Source: Chloroflexi bacterium OLB15 | Lineage (GTDB): Bacteria; Chloroflexota; Anaerolineae; Aggregatilineales; Phototrophicaceae | Direction: 5' to 3' | Length of the DNA: 64,000 nt | Assembly (NCBI GenBank): GCA_001567085.1 | Contig: LMZS01000119.1 | Span: 16,292 to 80,291, forward strand | Shown here: in pieces, positions 17,449 to 31,202 of the stretch | Layout: every line of letters starts with the position of its first letter | Numbering within the stretch: the stretch's first letter is position 1 | The notes under the pieces: generated by a model | The model's database searches: none | What the model was told of the DNA's origin: nothing | The model's input: the letters and a program-made list of their open reading frames with translations, nothing else | Position numbers and translations under genes: made by a program

Positions 17449-18149
17449 CTAGCCCTCTGGAAACCACCGCTCCCATTGGCTGAGCGCGTCTTTGGCGGCG
17501 GCAGTGCTGGCAGCCTGCTTGGTGCGCCCCTGCCCTGTTCCAACCACCTGATCGCCAAGCAACACTTCAATTAAATAGGTGCGGTTATGCTCCAGCCCGG
17601 TTTCGCTAACCAGCCGATATCGCGGTTGAAGCCCAGCAGCACGCTAGCGCGTTCCTGTAGTGTGCCGCGCGCATTATAGGTTGGAATCTTGTCAGCCTCA
17701 GCCGTCAGGCGCGCTTGTAATTTCGGAAGCACATAATCGGCGGTGGCCTGCATTCCCTGATCGAGATACAGCGCGCCCAATATCGCCTCAAAGGTATCGG
17801 CAAGCACAGTAGGCTGGCGACGCCCCCCTTGTTGGTCTGTGCCTTTGCCTACCCTTAGCGCCTCATCAACATGACATTCAAGCGCAATCGCAGAAAGCGC
17901 CTGCGTGCTGACGAGCGCGGCACGCAGTTTCGTCAATTCGCCTTCAGGCTTATCAGGGAAATGGAGATAGACAAACTCGCCAGCCAGATACCCCAACACG
18001 GCATCGCCTAGAAACTCAAGCCGCTGATTGTCGCCTATAACTGTGTCTTGATTCTCGTTCGCATAAGAACGATGGGTTAAGGCTTGCATCAGCAATTCAG
18101 GCTCGGCAAATTCCAGCGCGTTCAACGCCGCGAATTGTTCTGGCGTCAC
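17449..18149 (-). CDS. rnc: Ribonuclease III (one-base frameshift)
   Basis: RNase III cleaves double-stranded RNA in rRNA and mRNA maturation. The GTG start at 18149, with AAGG seven bases upstream, leads to a nuclease domain containing NQRLEFLGDAVLG (signature) and ADTFEAILGALYLD (catalytic Glu/Asp). The open frame ends early at 17571. The dsRNA-binding domain continues in another frame: LQPRYRLVSETGLEHNRTY, then IEVLLGDQVVGTGQGRTKQA and AASTAAAKDALSQWE, ending at TAG 17449-17451. A missing base near 17643-17645 (GCTAGC where GCTCAGC is expected) explains the break. It lies 3 bases after fabF, a common bacterial pairing. Confidence 0.88.
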
Positions 18150-18152
18150 AGT

Positions 18153-19391
18153 TTAGCCTTCAAATTTGCTTAGAATCAGCGATACATTATGCCCGCCGAA
18201 GCCAAAAGAATTGCTCATCGCATATTTGATCGGCAGTTCCCGCGCCACATTTGGCACGTAATCCAGATCGAGTTCAGGATCAGGCTCATCGTAGGCGATG
18301 GTGGGCGGGGCAACTTGATCGCGCAGCGCCATTGTGCAGAAGATCACCTCAAAAGCTGCCGTTCCACCCATTGCATGGCCGGTCATACTCTTGGTTGAAC
18401 TCATCGGAATTTCGTAGGCGCGTTCGCCAAACACCCGCTTCACGGCTCTGGTTTCCATAGCGTCATTCAAACCGGTGCCGGTGCCGTGCGCGTTGATGTA
18501 GTCAATCTCATCACTGTTCAGCTTCGCATCATTCAAAGCCTGTTTCAACGCCTGTGCCGCGCCAATGCCTTCAGGTTCAGGGGCGGTAATATGGAAAGCA
18601 TCAGCCGTTGAGCCATACCCCACGATCTCGGCAAGAATATTCGCGCCGCGCGCTTTCGCATGTTCCAGTTCTTCCAGCGCAACTACACCCGCACCTTCGC
18701 CAAAAATCAGGCCAGGGCGATTTTTCGTAAAAGGACGGCAGCCAAGCGCAGGATCAGTTTCGCGCGAACAGGCGCCAGTACGGTCAAAGGCAGCTAGCCC
18801 GATATTGAAGATGGTCGAGTCAGCGCCGCCTGCCAGCGCCTGATCCAGCCGCCCCTCACGGATATAGTGATAGGCAACACCGATGCAATCAGCGCCAGTT
18901 GCACAGGCCGATGCCGGCACAAATGACGGCCCCCCTGCGCCGATTTCGATCCCCACATAATCGCTGCCGCCGTTCACCATCAGCATGGGGATCGCCATTG
19001 GGGTGATGCGTCGCGGATCGCCAGTGCGATAAATTTCTTCGCATTCACTGTAATAACTGCCCACGCCGCCTACACCTGAGCCGATCATCACGCTGCTGCG
19101 CCAGCGTTCCTCTTCAGTGATGGTGAAGCCGCCTGCCAACGCTTCCTTGGATGCGGCAACCGCATATTGTTGATAAGGATCGCGGCGGCGCACTTCTTTC
19201 GCTGACATATAGCGTTCCGGCTGAAAATTCTTGATCTCACCGGCCAGCTTGACCGGAAAATTGCTCACATCGAAACGTGTGATTGGCCCGATACCGGTGC
19301 GGCCTTCCTTGATGTTGCTCCAGCATTCTTCAACGGTGACGCCAACAGCAGAGACAATACCCATGCCTGTAATCACAACGCGACGAGCCAT
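18153..19391 (-). CDS. fabF: 3-oxoacyl-[acyl-carrier-protein] synthase II
   Basis: This condenses malonyl-ACP with acyl-ACP during fatty-acid elongation. The 412-residue protein has the Cys-His-His triad: SACATGAD (Cys163), NAHGTGTGLND and KSMTGHAMGG, with the C-terminal NSFGFGGHNVSL. The start RRVVITGMGIVSAVG is typical. It is followed by rnc, as in many bacteria, but the acyl carrier protein gene that often precedes fabF is not here; a molybdopterin gene lies upstream instead. Confidence 0.96.
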   Translation of the reverse strand: MARRVVITGMGIVSAVGVTVEECWSNIKEGRTGIGPITRFDVSNFPVKLAGEIKNFQPERYMSAKEVRRRDPYQQYAVAASKEALAGGFTITEEERWRSSVMIGSGVGGVGSYYSECEEIYRTGDPRRITPMAIPMLMVNGGSDYVGIEIGAGGPSFVPASACATGADCIGVAYHYIREGRLDQALAGGADSTIFNIGLAAFDRTGACSRETDPALGCRPFTKNRPGLIFGEGAGVVALEELEHAKARGANILAEIVGYGSTADAFHITAPEPEGIGAAQALKQALNDAKLNSDEIDYINAHGTGTGLNDAMETRAVKRVFGERAYEIPMSSTKSMTGHAMGGTAAFEVIFCTMALRDQVAPPTIAYDEPDPELDLDYVPNVARELPIKYAMSNSFGFGGHNVSLILSKFEG

Positions 19392-19463
19392 TCTTCACCT
19401 CAATCTATTCGCCAAACTGCCCAAACAAGCTCAGGGAAACATGCCAAGCGAAGCCCATGCCAG

Positions 19464-20180
19464 CTAAGAGCGGCGATCCTGCTCCGTTGGCTGATAATGC
19501 CCCTCAACCCACGTATTTCCGTCTGTGCCCACTTCCTGCTTCCAAACCGGCACGATCTGCTTCAGGCGGTCAATGCCATAACGTGCTGCTTCAAAACAAC
19601 CCTGATCACGATGCCCCGATGCACAGGCAATCACGATTGTATTTTCGCCAACCTGCAAGTGGCCGACACGCTGCACCACCGCAACCCCTTGCACCAGCGG
19701 CCATTGCGAGCGAATTTCGGCAATCACCTGGCGCATCTTTTCCAGCGCCATCATTTCATAGGCCTCATAATTCAGCGCGGCAGTCCGCAGAACGCCGCCA
19801 TCTTTGGCTGATGTTTCACCGCGCACCATGCCGCTGAACACGCACACCGCGCCTGTATCGGGCGTGGTGATCTGGCGGATTAAATCATCGGTGCTAAACG
19901 GCGCATCTGGAAGCCACACGATTTCGGCATATGGCGCGCCACCGCTGACCGGCGGAAATAATGCCAATTCATCATCAGCATGCAGCAAATCTTCAGGAGA
20001 GGCAAACTCGCGATTCACAGCGATAATGGCGGTCTCTAAATGCGCCTGAAGTGCCGGAAAACGGGCAGCTATTTCGCGGCGGGCATCGGCAACTGTTGAC
20101 TCTTCCGCGACCTCAAGCGCAAATTTGCGCTGCCCGGCCGCATCTTTCAACGTTGCGAACAGCAAAACTGACAGTTTCAT
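19464..20180 (-). CDS. Fused molybdopterin synthase (MoaD-MoaE)
   Basis: Molybdopterin synthase inserts two sulphurs into cyclic pyranopterin monophosphate. Residues 1-81 are MoaD-like (beta-grasp), ending FPPVSGG at residues 80-81. Residues about 84-225 are Moa[41 protein letters not shown] and the catalytic Lys in VPVWKQE. MoaD normally needs a free C-terminal Gly-Gly to be thiocarboxylated, so this fusion should be cleaved after the Gly pair, as reported for mycobacterial MoaX, or act in an atypical way. Its ATG overlaps the moaC stop by 4 bases, indicating coupling. Confidence 0.92.
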   Translation of the reverse strand: MKLSVLLFATLKDAAGQRKFALEVAEESTVADARREIAARFPALQAHLETAIIAVNREFASPEDLLHADDELALFPPVSGGAPYAEIVWLPDAPFSTDDLIRQITTPDTGAVCVFSGMVRGETSAKDGGVLRTAALNYEAYEMMALEKMRQVIAEIRSQWPLVQGVAVVQRVGHLQVGENTIVIACASGHRDQGCFEAARYGIDRLKQIVPVWKQEVGTDGNTWVEGHYQPTEQDRRS

Positions 20181-20671
20181 CTTAACCGATCACCTGCAAC
20201 ATAATCACCGTGTACGCCGCCATGCTTTTCCAGCAAGCGTATATCGCTAATCCGCATTCCGCGATCTACAGCCTTCGCCATGTCATAGATCGTGAGCGCG
20301 GCAACGCTTACCGCCGTTAATGCTTCCATTTCCACGCCGGTTTTACCAGTGGTGCGGGCGCTGGCTTCGATAGCAATTGCGCTTTCGGCTTCGCTGAAGT
20401 TAAATTCAATGTCAATATGGGTCAGCGGAATCGGGTGGCAAAGGGGGATCAATTCTGACGTTCGCTTTGCCGCCATTATGCCAGCAATTCTCGCGGTCGT
20501 CAGCGCATCGCCTTTTTTCAACCCATTTTCGCGAATCAGGCGCAGTGTTTCCGGCTGCATCATAATTTTGCCAGCGGCAACGGCGAGGCGCGTAGAATCG
20601 GGCTTATCGCCTACATCCACCATTCGCGCTGTGCCTTGCGCATCTACATGTGTAAGTTTGTCTTCTGCCAT
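20177..20671 (-). CDS. moaC: Cyclic pyranopterin monophosphate synthase
   Basis: MoaC acts with MoaA to convert GTP to cPMP, the first intermediate of molybdenum cofactor synthesis. The 164-residue protein has [56 protein letters not shown], and [20 protein letters not shown], covering the complete family. It is the first gene of a moaC-moaDE pair; moeA lies separately at 37.8 kb. moaA, moaB and mogA are not in the window. Confidence 0.96.
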   Translation of the reverse strand: MAEDKLTHVDAQGTARMVDVGDKPDSTRLAVAAGKIMMQPETLRLIRENGLKKGDALTTARIAGIMAAKRTSELIPLCHPIPLTHIDIEFNFSEAESAIAIEASARTTGKTGVEMEALTAVSVAALTIYDMAKAVDRGMRISDIRLLEKHGGVHGDYVAGDRLR

Positions 20672-20806
20672 AAACCCTCCGGCTAGAGTCTATTATAGCT
20701 GAGCCATAACGCAATGCCGTCTTGAACACAGGTTGTCGTAACGTGTATACTTTCCCCTTATAAACCGTTCGACTGCCCCACTATTTTCCCATTTGGAGAA
20801 CCACTT

Positions 20807-21717
20807 TTGAGTATTTTCCGCTCCGGTATGAGCAAAACACGCCAGTCTTTTTTCGGTCGCATTTCGCAAATGCTGACCGGCAGCGCAGAAATTGACGATG
20901 ATACCTGGGACGATATTGAAGCGCTGCTGATTCAGGCGGATATGGGCGTAGACACCACCCGCGCTGTATTGGAAGACCTGCAAAACCGCGTGCGCAAGCA
21001 GGGTATTCGCCGCGCTGAAGATGTGCAACCGCTGCTCAAGCAATCACTTCGCGCGCTGCTCAAAGACCCGCCAGTGCTGAACATCAGCGGACGCCCCCTT
21101 TCTATTATGCTGATCGTTGGCGTGAACGGCTCTGGCAAAACTACATCTATCGGCAAACTGGCCTACCGCCTGAATAATATCAACCAGCGTAAAGTGATGT
21201 TAGCCGCTGGCGACACCTTCCGCGCCGCAGCTATTGAACAATTGCAAATGTGGGGGGAGCGTGTGGGCGTGCCGGTTGTCGCCAACAAACCGGGCAGCGA
21301 TCCGGCTGCGGTTGTATTTGACGCCACCGCTGCCGCCACGCGCGCGGGCGGGACGTGCTGATTGTAGATACGGCAGGGCGACTACACACCAATCACAACC
21401 TGATGGAAGAACTCGCTAAAATCAGAGAAGTTTCTAAAAAAGTTATCCCGGATGCGCCGCACGAAGTGCTGCTGGTGCTGGATGGCACCACCGGCCAGAA
21501 CGCGCTGCAACAGGCGCAGAAATTCCGCGAAATGGTGGATGTGACTGGCGTGATCGTGACTAAACTGGACAGTACAGCTAAAGGTGGCATGATCTTCGCC
21601 ATCAATCACGATCTCGGGCTACCCATTCATTATGTTGGATTGGGCGAGAAGATGACCGATCTGGTCTTCTTCAACCCTGACTACTTCGTTGAGAGTCTTT
21701 TCGACGAAGAGGGATAA
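20807..21717 (+). CDS. ftsY: Signal recognition particle receptor FtsY (one-base frameshift)
   Basis: FtsY is the membrane-associated GTPase that receives SRP-ribosome complexes. It starts at TTG 20807 with GGAG 8 bases upstream. The NG domains show LIVGVNGSGKTTSIGKLA (G1), AAGDTFRAAAIEQL, LIVDTAGRLHTNHNL (G3), TKLDSTAKGG (G4) and VGLGEKMTDL. The frame breaks at GGG 21350-21352: one more G joins ATRAGG to DVLIVDTAGR. An inactive FtsY would normally be lethal, so a consensus error is likely. No long acidic A domain precedes the N domain. prfB follows after 14 bases. Confidence 0.92.
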
Positions 21718-21731
21718 GAGAAAGCTGAAGC

Positions 21732-22856
21732 ATGGAAAACATAACCGCCCTGTTGGAAGCAATGCAGGCGCAAATTCATGAATTGATTGAGCGGGTAGAC
21801 CTTGATAGCAAGGCGCGCCGCGCTGCTGATCTGGAAATTGAGGCATCGGCGCCCGATTTCTGGTCAAACCCTGAGCTGGCACAACGGGTGATGCAGGAAA
21901 TTTCACGTCTTAAGGGCGAAATTGAGCATTGGAACACCATCCGCGCACGAATTAACGACACGCTAGAGCTGGCACAGCTTGAAGATGCCACCCTGCACGA
22001 AGATTTAGCCAACGAAACCCGCCAACTTCAGGATGCGGTGGAGGGTTTATCGCTACAGACCCTGTTAAATGGGCAATATGACGATCAAAACGCCATTTTT
22101 GCCATTCACGCCGGCGCTGGCGGCACCGACTCGCAAGATTGGGCGCTGATGTTAGAGCGCATGTATTTACGCTGGTTTGAAAATAACGGCTACAAGGTCG
22201 AGATTTTAGATCGCAGCGAAGGCGAGGAAGCCGGTCTGAAAAGCGTGACGATGAGCATTAAGGGCGATTACGCATACGGCTACCTACAAAGCGAGCAAGG
22301 CGTTCACCGGCTGGTGCGCATCAGCCCGTTTGACGCGGCGAAGCGCCGGCACACCTCATTCAGCAAGGTCGAATTATGGCCGGATATTGAGGGCGATATA
22401 GAGATCGAGATCAGCGAAAAAGACCTGAAAATTGAGACTTACCGCTCCAGCGGCGCGGGTGGCCAGAACGTTCAGAAAAATGACACGGCCGTGCGCTTGA
22501 CGCACATTCCTACAGGGATTGTGGTAAGCTGTCAAAATCAGCGCAGCCAAACGCAGAATCGAGAGCGCGCGATGCAAATTTTGAAAGCGCGGCTGTTCGA
22601 GATTGAACGCAAGAAACGAGATCAGCAGATCGCCGCATTGAAAGGCGACATCGTGAGCGCAGAATGGGGTAACCAGATACGTTCTTATGTGCTGCACCCG
22701 TACCGTATCGTCAAAGATCATCGTACAGGGTTTGAAGATGCGAATACTGATGCGGTGCTAGATGGCCGCCTAAGTGGATTTATGGAAGCCTATTTACGGG
22801 CAAAAGTGAACCAAACGCTTGCTCAGCCAGACGCCGCGCTCGATCTGGAGGCATGA
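21732..22856 (+). CDS. prfB: Peptide chain release factor 2
   Basis: RF2 terminates translation at UGA and UAA. The 374-residue protein has the codon-recognition tripeptide SPF in VRISPFDAAKRRHTSF and the catalytic GGQ in SSGAGGQNVQKNDTAVR. The N-terminal helical domain is intact and the gene reads from ATG without interruption, so the programmed +1 frameshift that regulates RF2 in many bacteria is not present. The gene lies between ftsY and a CHAT-domain gene. Confidence 0.96.
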   Translation: MENITALLEAMQAQIHELIERVDLDSKARRAADLEIEASAPDFWSNPELAQRVMQEISRLKGEIEHWNTIRARINDTLELAQLEDATLHEDLANETRQLQDAVEGLSLQTLLNGQYDDQNAIFAIHAGAGGTDSQDWALMLERMYLRWFENNGYKVEILDRSEGEEAGLKSVTMSIKGDYAYGYLQSEQGVHRLVRISPFDAAKRRHTSFSKVELWPDIEGDIEIEISEKDLKIETYRSSGAGGQNVQKNDTAVRLTHIPTGIVVSCQNQRSQTQNRERAMQILKARLFEIERKKRDQQIAALKGDIVSAEWGNQIRSYVLHPYRIVKDHRTGFEDANTDAVLDGRLSGFMEAYLRAKVNQTLAQPDAALDLEA

Positions 22857-22865
22857 GGCGACCCG

Positions 22866-25004
22866 ATGCCATCACTCAACTTCGCCATCGAAGTCGCCGC
22901 CTTGCCGGGTGGAGAATCAATCTCCGCCTATCGCCTCAAGGTTGCGTCTCCTGTTGGCGAAGTTTCGGTTGATGTAGCCGCGCCGCTAAACAAACAGGAA
23001 GTAGATGCCTACTTTCAAGCCTTCAACGAGGTTCGCCCCACCGCCCGCGCAGCACAAGCCAACGCCGCCCGCGAACTAGGCGACAGGCTGTTTAACTTTC
23101 TCATTCAATCTCATTCCGATATTCAATCAGCCTATATTGCCAGTCTGGAACGCGCGGGAAGCGATGGGTTGCGTATTCGTTTATCAGTAGATAAAGCGGG
23201 AATCATCGCCCCACTGCCATGGGAAACGATCCGCGACCCGAATCGCGATTTTCTGGCGTTATCGCGTTCCTCGCCTATTGTTCGCTATTCGACGCTGGTT
23301 TCGCTGCGACGCCTGCCAGCACTGGCGGTCACACCGCGAATTCTGGTGGTCATCTCGTCGCCCGAAGGCTTCCCCAAGCTGGACGTTGAAGATGAGTGGC
23401 AGCGAATACTACGCGCAACAGAAGGCCTGCGCCGCGAAAACCGGGTGGCCGTTGAACGGCTGGAACAACCCTCGCTGCTCGCTCTGCAACGCAAATTGCG
23501 TACCGCTGATTATCACATCATCCACTATATCGGGCACAGCGACTATGACGCACAGCGCGGGCGCGGGCTGCTGGTTTTTGAGGATGAAAGCGGAAGTCAT
23601 CAACCGCAAATCGTGACGGGCGAGGCATTAGGCCGCGAAATTGGCGAAGAAAGCACGGTGCGGCTGGTGGTCATGAATTCCTGCCACAGCGCCCGGCAGC
23701 CTGATCAGGATGCGCTGGCGGGCATCGCCAGTGGGTTGGTCGCTCGCGGCATCAGCGCAGTCGTTGCCATGCAGTTTGTGATCTCTGATGCTTCCGCGCA
23801 GTTATTCGCTGAAGAGTTTTACCGCGCACTGGCCGACGAACTACAGATCGATCTGGCGATGAGCGAAGCGCGGCGAGCGCTGGCTAATAATACTGCTGGC
23901 GCTGAATGGGCGACGCCTGTGCTTTACATGCGCTCGGAAGATGGCGCGCTGTTTGCCCGCGCTAAGCCGGGCGAAGCGGCCGCCCCGCCACCTGAAGCAA
24001 CTGCTGAAAAAGCGAAAAGCCGCGTGTGGCTGATCGGCGGGAGCTTACTTGCGCTCTTAACGGGTATTCTGCTCATCGCGGCGCTGGCATCAGGATTATT
24101 CCCGCGCATCGAGCCGACGCCAACCGCGGTGCCGCCCAGCGCAACAGCATCTGGCACCACGGAAGTGCCAGCGCTGCCCGATTTGCAGATCGGCACTGTA
24201 CGCATCTCCCCCCGCGATCCAGCTCCGGGTGAAACCTTCCGCGTCAGTGTAACCATCACCAACGCGGGAAATGCAAATTCAGGCACATTCAACTACGGTT
24301 GGAATGCGAGCTTGTCGAACCCTGTTCTGCTCAATTCGTTCACCGATGAAGTCGAAAATATTCCTCCCGGCGCTTCCAAAAATATCACTTTCCCGTTCAG
24401 TTATGGCTGGTGGGGAACTTATACCACACAGGTATTTGTCGATCTTGACGGCGAGGTTCGAGAAAGCGACGAGCGCAATAATGTGCGCCCATTCGATATC
24501 ACGCTGCAAAACCTGCCCTTTGACATTGATTTCACGCTGCTGCCAGACAATTCGTTCGTTGAGCCACCAGTACCCGTGACCCGCGAAACCTATACCCTCT
24601 GGAATTTTGAGGTTGCGCCTAACACAGATGACCTACCGGAGTGCGCTGATACTTCGCTACAGCTAGCCGATGCTAATGGCGAAGTCGTTCTAGAGCCAAT
24701 CGCGGCGGGCGTGTGCGCGTCTGTCCCGCTCAGCGTGCGAATCTTGCGCGCACCTGTGGCGGGTGTTGATATTGAGCTTCTAGTAGAGACGAGTGGCACA
24801 GCGACGATTCAATATTTTGCCGATATTGCAGGCACAACCCTGATAAGCGAACAACGCGATGTTCCAGTTCAAGCAGGCGAACTGGCAGCATTCACATTCA
24901 ATGAAAATGTGCCGCAAGCCATCGCGCGGGTTGACATTCAGGTATCTTCAGGACGGGTACGCCTCAACCGCATGATCCTCTACCCGCCAAATGCGAGCAA
25001 CTAG
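22866..25004 (+). CDS. Membrane CHAT protease-like protein with extracytoplasmic CARDB domain
   Basis: This 712-residue protein has a caspase-like CHAT domain (about residues 150-355). The probable catalytic dyad is intact: His224 in HYIGHSD and Cys273 in MNSCHSA. Residues 387-411 form one membrane helix, then a short Thr/Pro linker. The outer part carries a CARDB-like domain (about 435-530; PDLQIGTVRISP, FRVSVTITNAGNA, DLDGEVRESDERNNVRP) and a second beta-rich domain. The predicted topology is CHAT inside, CARDB outside. CHAT proteases act in defence and signalling systems elsewhere, but no gasdermin-, TPR- or WD-repeat partner lies next to it. It begins 9 bases after prfB. Confidence 0.85.
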   Translation: MPSLNFAIEVAALPGGESISAYRLKVASPVGEVSVDVAAPLNKQEVDAYFQAFNEVRPTARAAQANAARELGDRLFNFLIQSHSDIQSAYIASLERAGSDGLRIRLSVDKAGIIAPLPWETIRDPNRDFLALSRSSPIVRYSTLVSLRRLPALAVTPRILVVISSPEGFPKLDVEDEWQRILRATEGLRRENRVAVERLEQPSLLALQRKLRTADYHIIHYIGHSDYDAQRGRGLLVFEDESGSHQPQIVTGEALGREIGEESTVRLVVMNSCHSARQPDQDALAGIASGLVARGISAVVAMQFVISDASAQLFAEEFYRALADELQIDLAMSEARRALANNTAGAEWATPVLYMRSEDGALFARAKPGEAAAPPPEATAEKAKSRVWLIGGSLLALLTGILLIAALASGLFPRIEPTPTAVPPSATASGTTEVPALPDLQIGTVRISPRDPAPGETFRVSVTITNAGNANSGTFNYGWNASLSNPVLLNSFTDEVENIPPGASKNITFPFSYGWWGTYTTQVFVDLDGEVRESDERNNVRPFDITLQNLPFDIDFTLLPDNSFVEPPVPVTRETYTLWNFEVAPNTDDLPECADTSLQLADANGEVVLEPIAAGVCASVPLSVRILRAPVAGVDIELLVETSGTATIQYFADIAGTTLISEQRDVPVQAGELAAFTFNENVPQAIARVDIQVSSGRVRLNRMILYPPNASN

Positions 25005-25061
25005 CTGTCGAAAAAATCCGGGATTTCCCCCGATTCTTACCTTTCGGGCGCTTCTGCGATC

Positions 25062-25090
25062 TTGACTTTCCCCCTACAGACCCATATAAT
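25062..25090 (+). promoter_or_regulatory. Strong sigma-70-type promoter of rpoC
   Basis: TTGACT (25062-25067), an exact 17-base spacer and TATAAT (25085-25090). Initiation near 25097 would leave a leader of about 190 bases before rpoC. Confidence 0.75.
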
Positions 25091-25133
25091 TCTGCTTACC
25101 AATGATCACTTCTGCGCTCCCTCCCTGTGAACG

Positions 25134-25173
25134 CAGCGCTGGAATCGAGATTCCATGCGCTGTTTTGTCGTTT
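25134..25173 (+). terminator. Terminator-like hairpin in the rpoC leader (candidate attenuator)
   Basis: CAGCGC (25134-25139) pairs with GCGCTG (25157-25162), and the inner GGAAT (25141-25145) pairs with ATTCC (25150-25154). TTTTGTCGTTT follows directly. It lies after the promoter at 25062 and 115 bases before the start codon, so it could attenuate rpoC or end a short RNA of roughly 75 bases. A second palindrome, GCGGATAAATCCGC, occurs near 25214-25227. Confidence 0.55.
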
Positions 25174-25288
25174 ATTGCCGGAGTGAGGCTGAAGACTTTC
25201 GCTCAACTGTCTGCGGATAAATCCGCGATTTCCACCGAATCATAATCAACATCTCGTTACTTGTATTTAGCGCAGAGGAGGTACCGCC

Positions 25289-29863
<4,575 letters not shown>

Positions 29864-29870
29864 TCATACT

Positions 29871-29901
29871 AAAGGCGATCCGGTTGGGTCGCCTTTTTTT
29901 A
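29871..29901 (+). terminator. Intrinsic terminator of rpoC
   Basis: AAAGGCGA (29871-29878) pairs with TCGCCTTT (29889-29896), followed by a T-run. Confidence 0.88.
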
Positions 29902-29997
29902 TTCCCTGCTAAAGGCGCAAAAATATAAAGCAGCTATACTTTTTATGCATAGGTAAGCTCTGCTAGCTACCCTGCTTAAACATAGAAAGGTATCGCC

Positions 29998-31140
29998 TTG
30001 TTACAAATACTACGTCGCAAATTCGCCGTGATTGCAGGGATAGCCTTCATCGCCCTTTTAGGCGCAAACGCTTTTCGCATACTTGGGCAGGATGCCCCAA
30101 CCGTCAATTTACAGTCTGAACTCAATATCGGTTTAAATTGCCCGGTAAGCTCAACATTAAACGCTGATCAAACCCAATTGTGGATATTGCTCGATAATTG
30201 CTATGGGGAAGATTACACCGTTCTGATCTACGATCTGACCAGCAGCACGTTGATCACAATACGCGACGATAATTTCGCCCCGTTTTTTGAATCGCTCACC
30301 GTTGATCAATGGGTAAGCAGCTTTGTGTCGCCATTTACCTATACATCCGACGAGATGCTTGAGGTCATTTATACCGATGACACTCAAGACTATGATACAG
30401 GCCGCGCGCGCGCCCCGATAAGCGGCGATATACCGGCAGAGCCATCTACGATCCTACTCAACCGCGAAACGCTCGAAAATCTGATCCCCGGCTATGCTGG
30501 TTATCCAGAGACAACCGTATATAACGCCGATCATACGCTGGCAGCCGTTAGCGATCTCACCAGCATTCACGTCATTGATTTGCTCACTGGCAGCGAATTA
30601 TTTGCGATGAATACCCCGGAAGGCTCAGAGCAATATTTTCCGGTGTTCTCGCCCGATAGCCAGTCGCTGTTTATTCCCCGTCTGATAAACTTTAACGACG
30701 CTACCGACAATTCCGCCTCGCTCAGCATTTACAGCCTGCCCGATGGCGCCATAACCGCGACCTATGAAGTCCCCACCGCCTTCTTCTGGCCAAGCCCGGA
30801 TAACCGCCTCATCGCTGGCATGATACCTGATCCTAACGGCGATGATTCGAATGACCAGCTTTTAATCATCATGGATTTAAGCACAGGCAGCGTAAGCCAA
30901 CCACAACCGATCAACGAGCCTGCCCACACCGTCAGCCAATGCGTCAATGATGGCCACAGCATCGCCGATTTAAATCACTCTATTGAGGGAGATTTGCCGA
31001 TCACCAGCCTGATCTGGCTGCCGGACAGTTCAGGCTTTTATACTACGAATAGTTATGGCGGAGAGGCGTTAGGGGGTGGGCGTCTTTGCATCCTCAACTA
31101 CAGCCGCCTGCGCTTATATTCAGTTCTGGCTTCTAACTGA
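29998..31140 (+). CDS. Exported beta-propeller-like protein, function unknown
   Basis: This 380-residue protein has an N-terminal hydrophobic signal or anchor segment (VIAGIAFIALLGANAFR). Repeats of the type FSPDSQSLFIPR, PSPDNRLIAGMI and WLPDSSGFYTTN resemble the TolB/PD40 beta-propeller blade motif. Several Cys residues are compatible with disulphides outside the cytoplasm. It starts at TTG 29998, which has AAAGG about 8 bases upstream. It is flanked by terminators on both sides, so it is probably monocistronic. I cannot assign a specific role. Confidence 0.7.
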   Translation: MLQILRRKFAVIAGIAFIALLGANAFRILGQDAPTVNLQSELNIGLNCPVSSTLNADQTQLWILLDNCYGEDYTVLIYDLTSSTLITIRDDNFAPFFESLTVDQWVSSFVSPFTYTSDEMLEVIYTDDTQDYDTGRARAPISGDIPAEPSTILLNRETLENLIPGYAGYPETTVYNADHTLAAVSDLTSIHVIDLLTGSELFAMNTPEGSEQYFPVFSPDSQSLFIPRLINFNDATDNSASLSIYSLPDGAITATYEVPTAFFWPSPDNRLIAGMIPDPNGDDSNDQLLIIMDLSTGSVSQPQPINEPAHTVSQCVNDGHSIADLNHSIEGDLPITSLIWLPDSSGFYTTNSYGGEALGGGRLCILNYSRLRLYSVLASN

Positions 31141-31154
31141 TCGGCTGAGGATAA

Positions 31155-31187
31155 AAAAAGCGCCCTCATATTTTCAGGGCGCTTTTT
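31155..31187. terminator. Bidirectional intrinsic terminator
   Basis: AAAAAGCGCCCT (31155-31166) pairs with AGGGCGCTTTTT (31176-31187), between two convergent genes. Confidence 0.88.
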
Positions 31188-31202
31188 ATGCTGACGCTTA
31201 GA

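Noticed and set aside
21732..21850. Programmed frameshift expected in prfB
   Set aside because: The N-terminal coding region is uninterrupted and has no in-frame TGA or slippery site.
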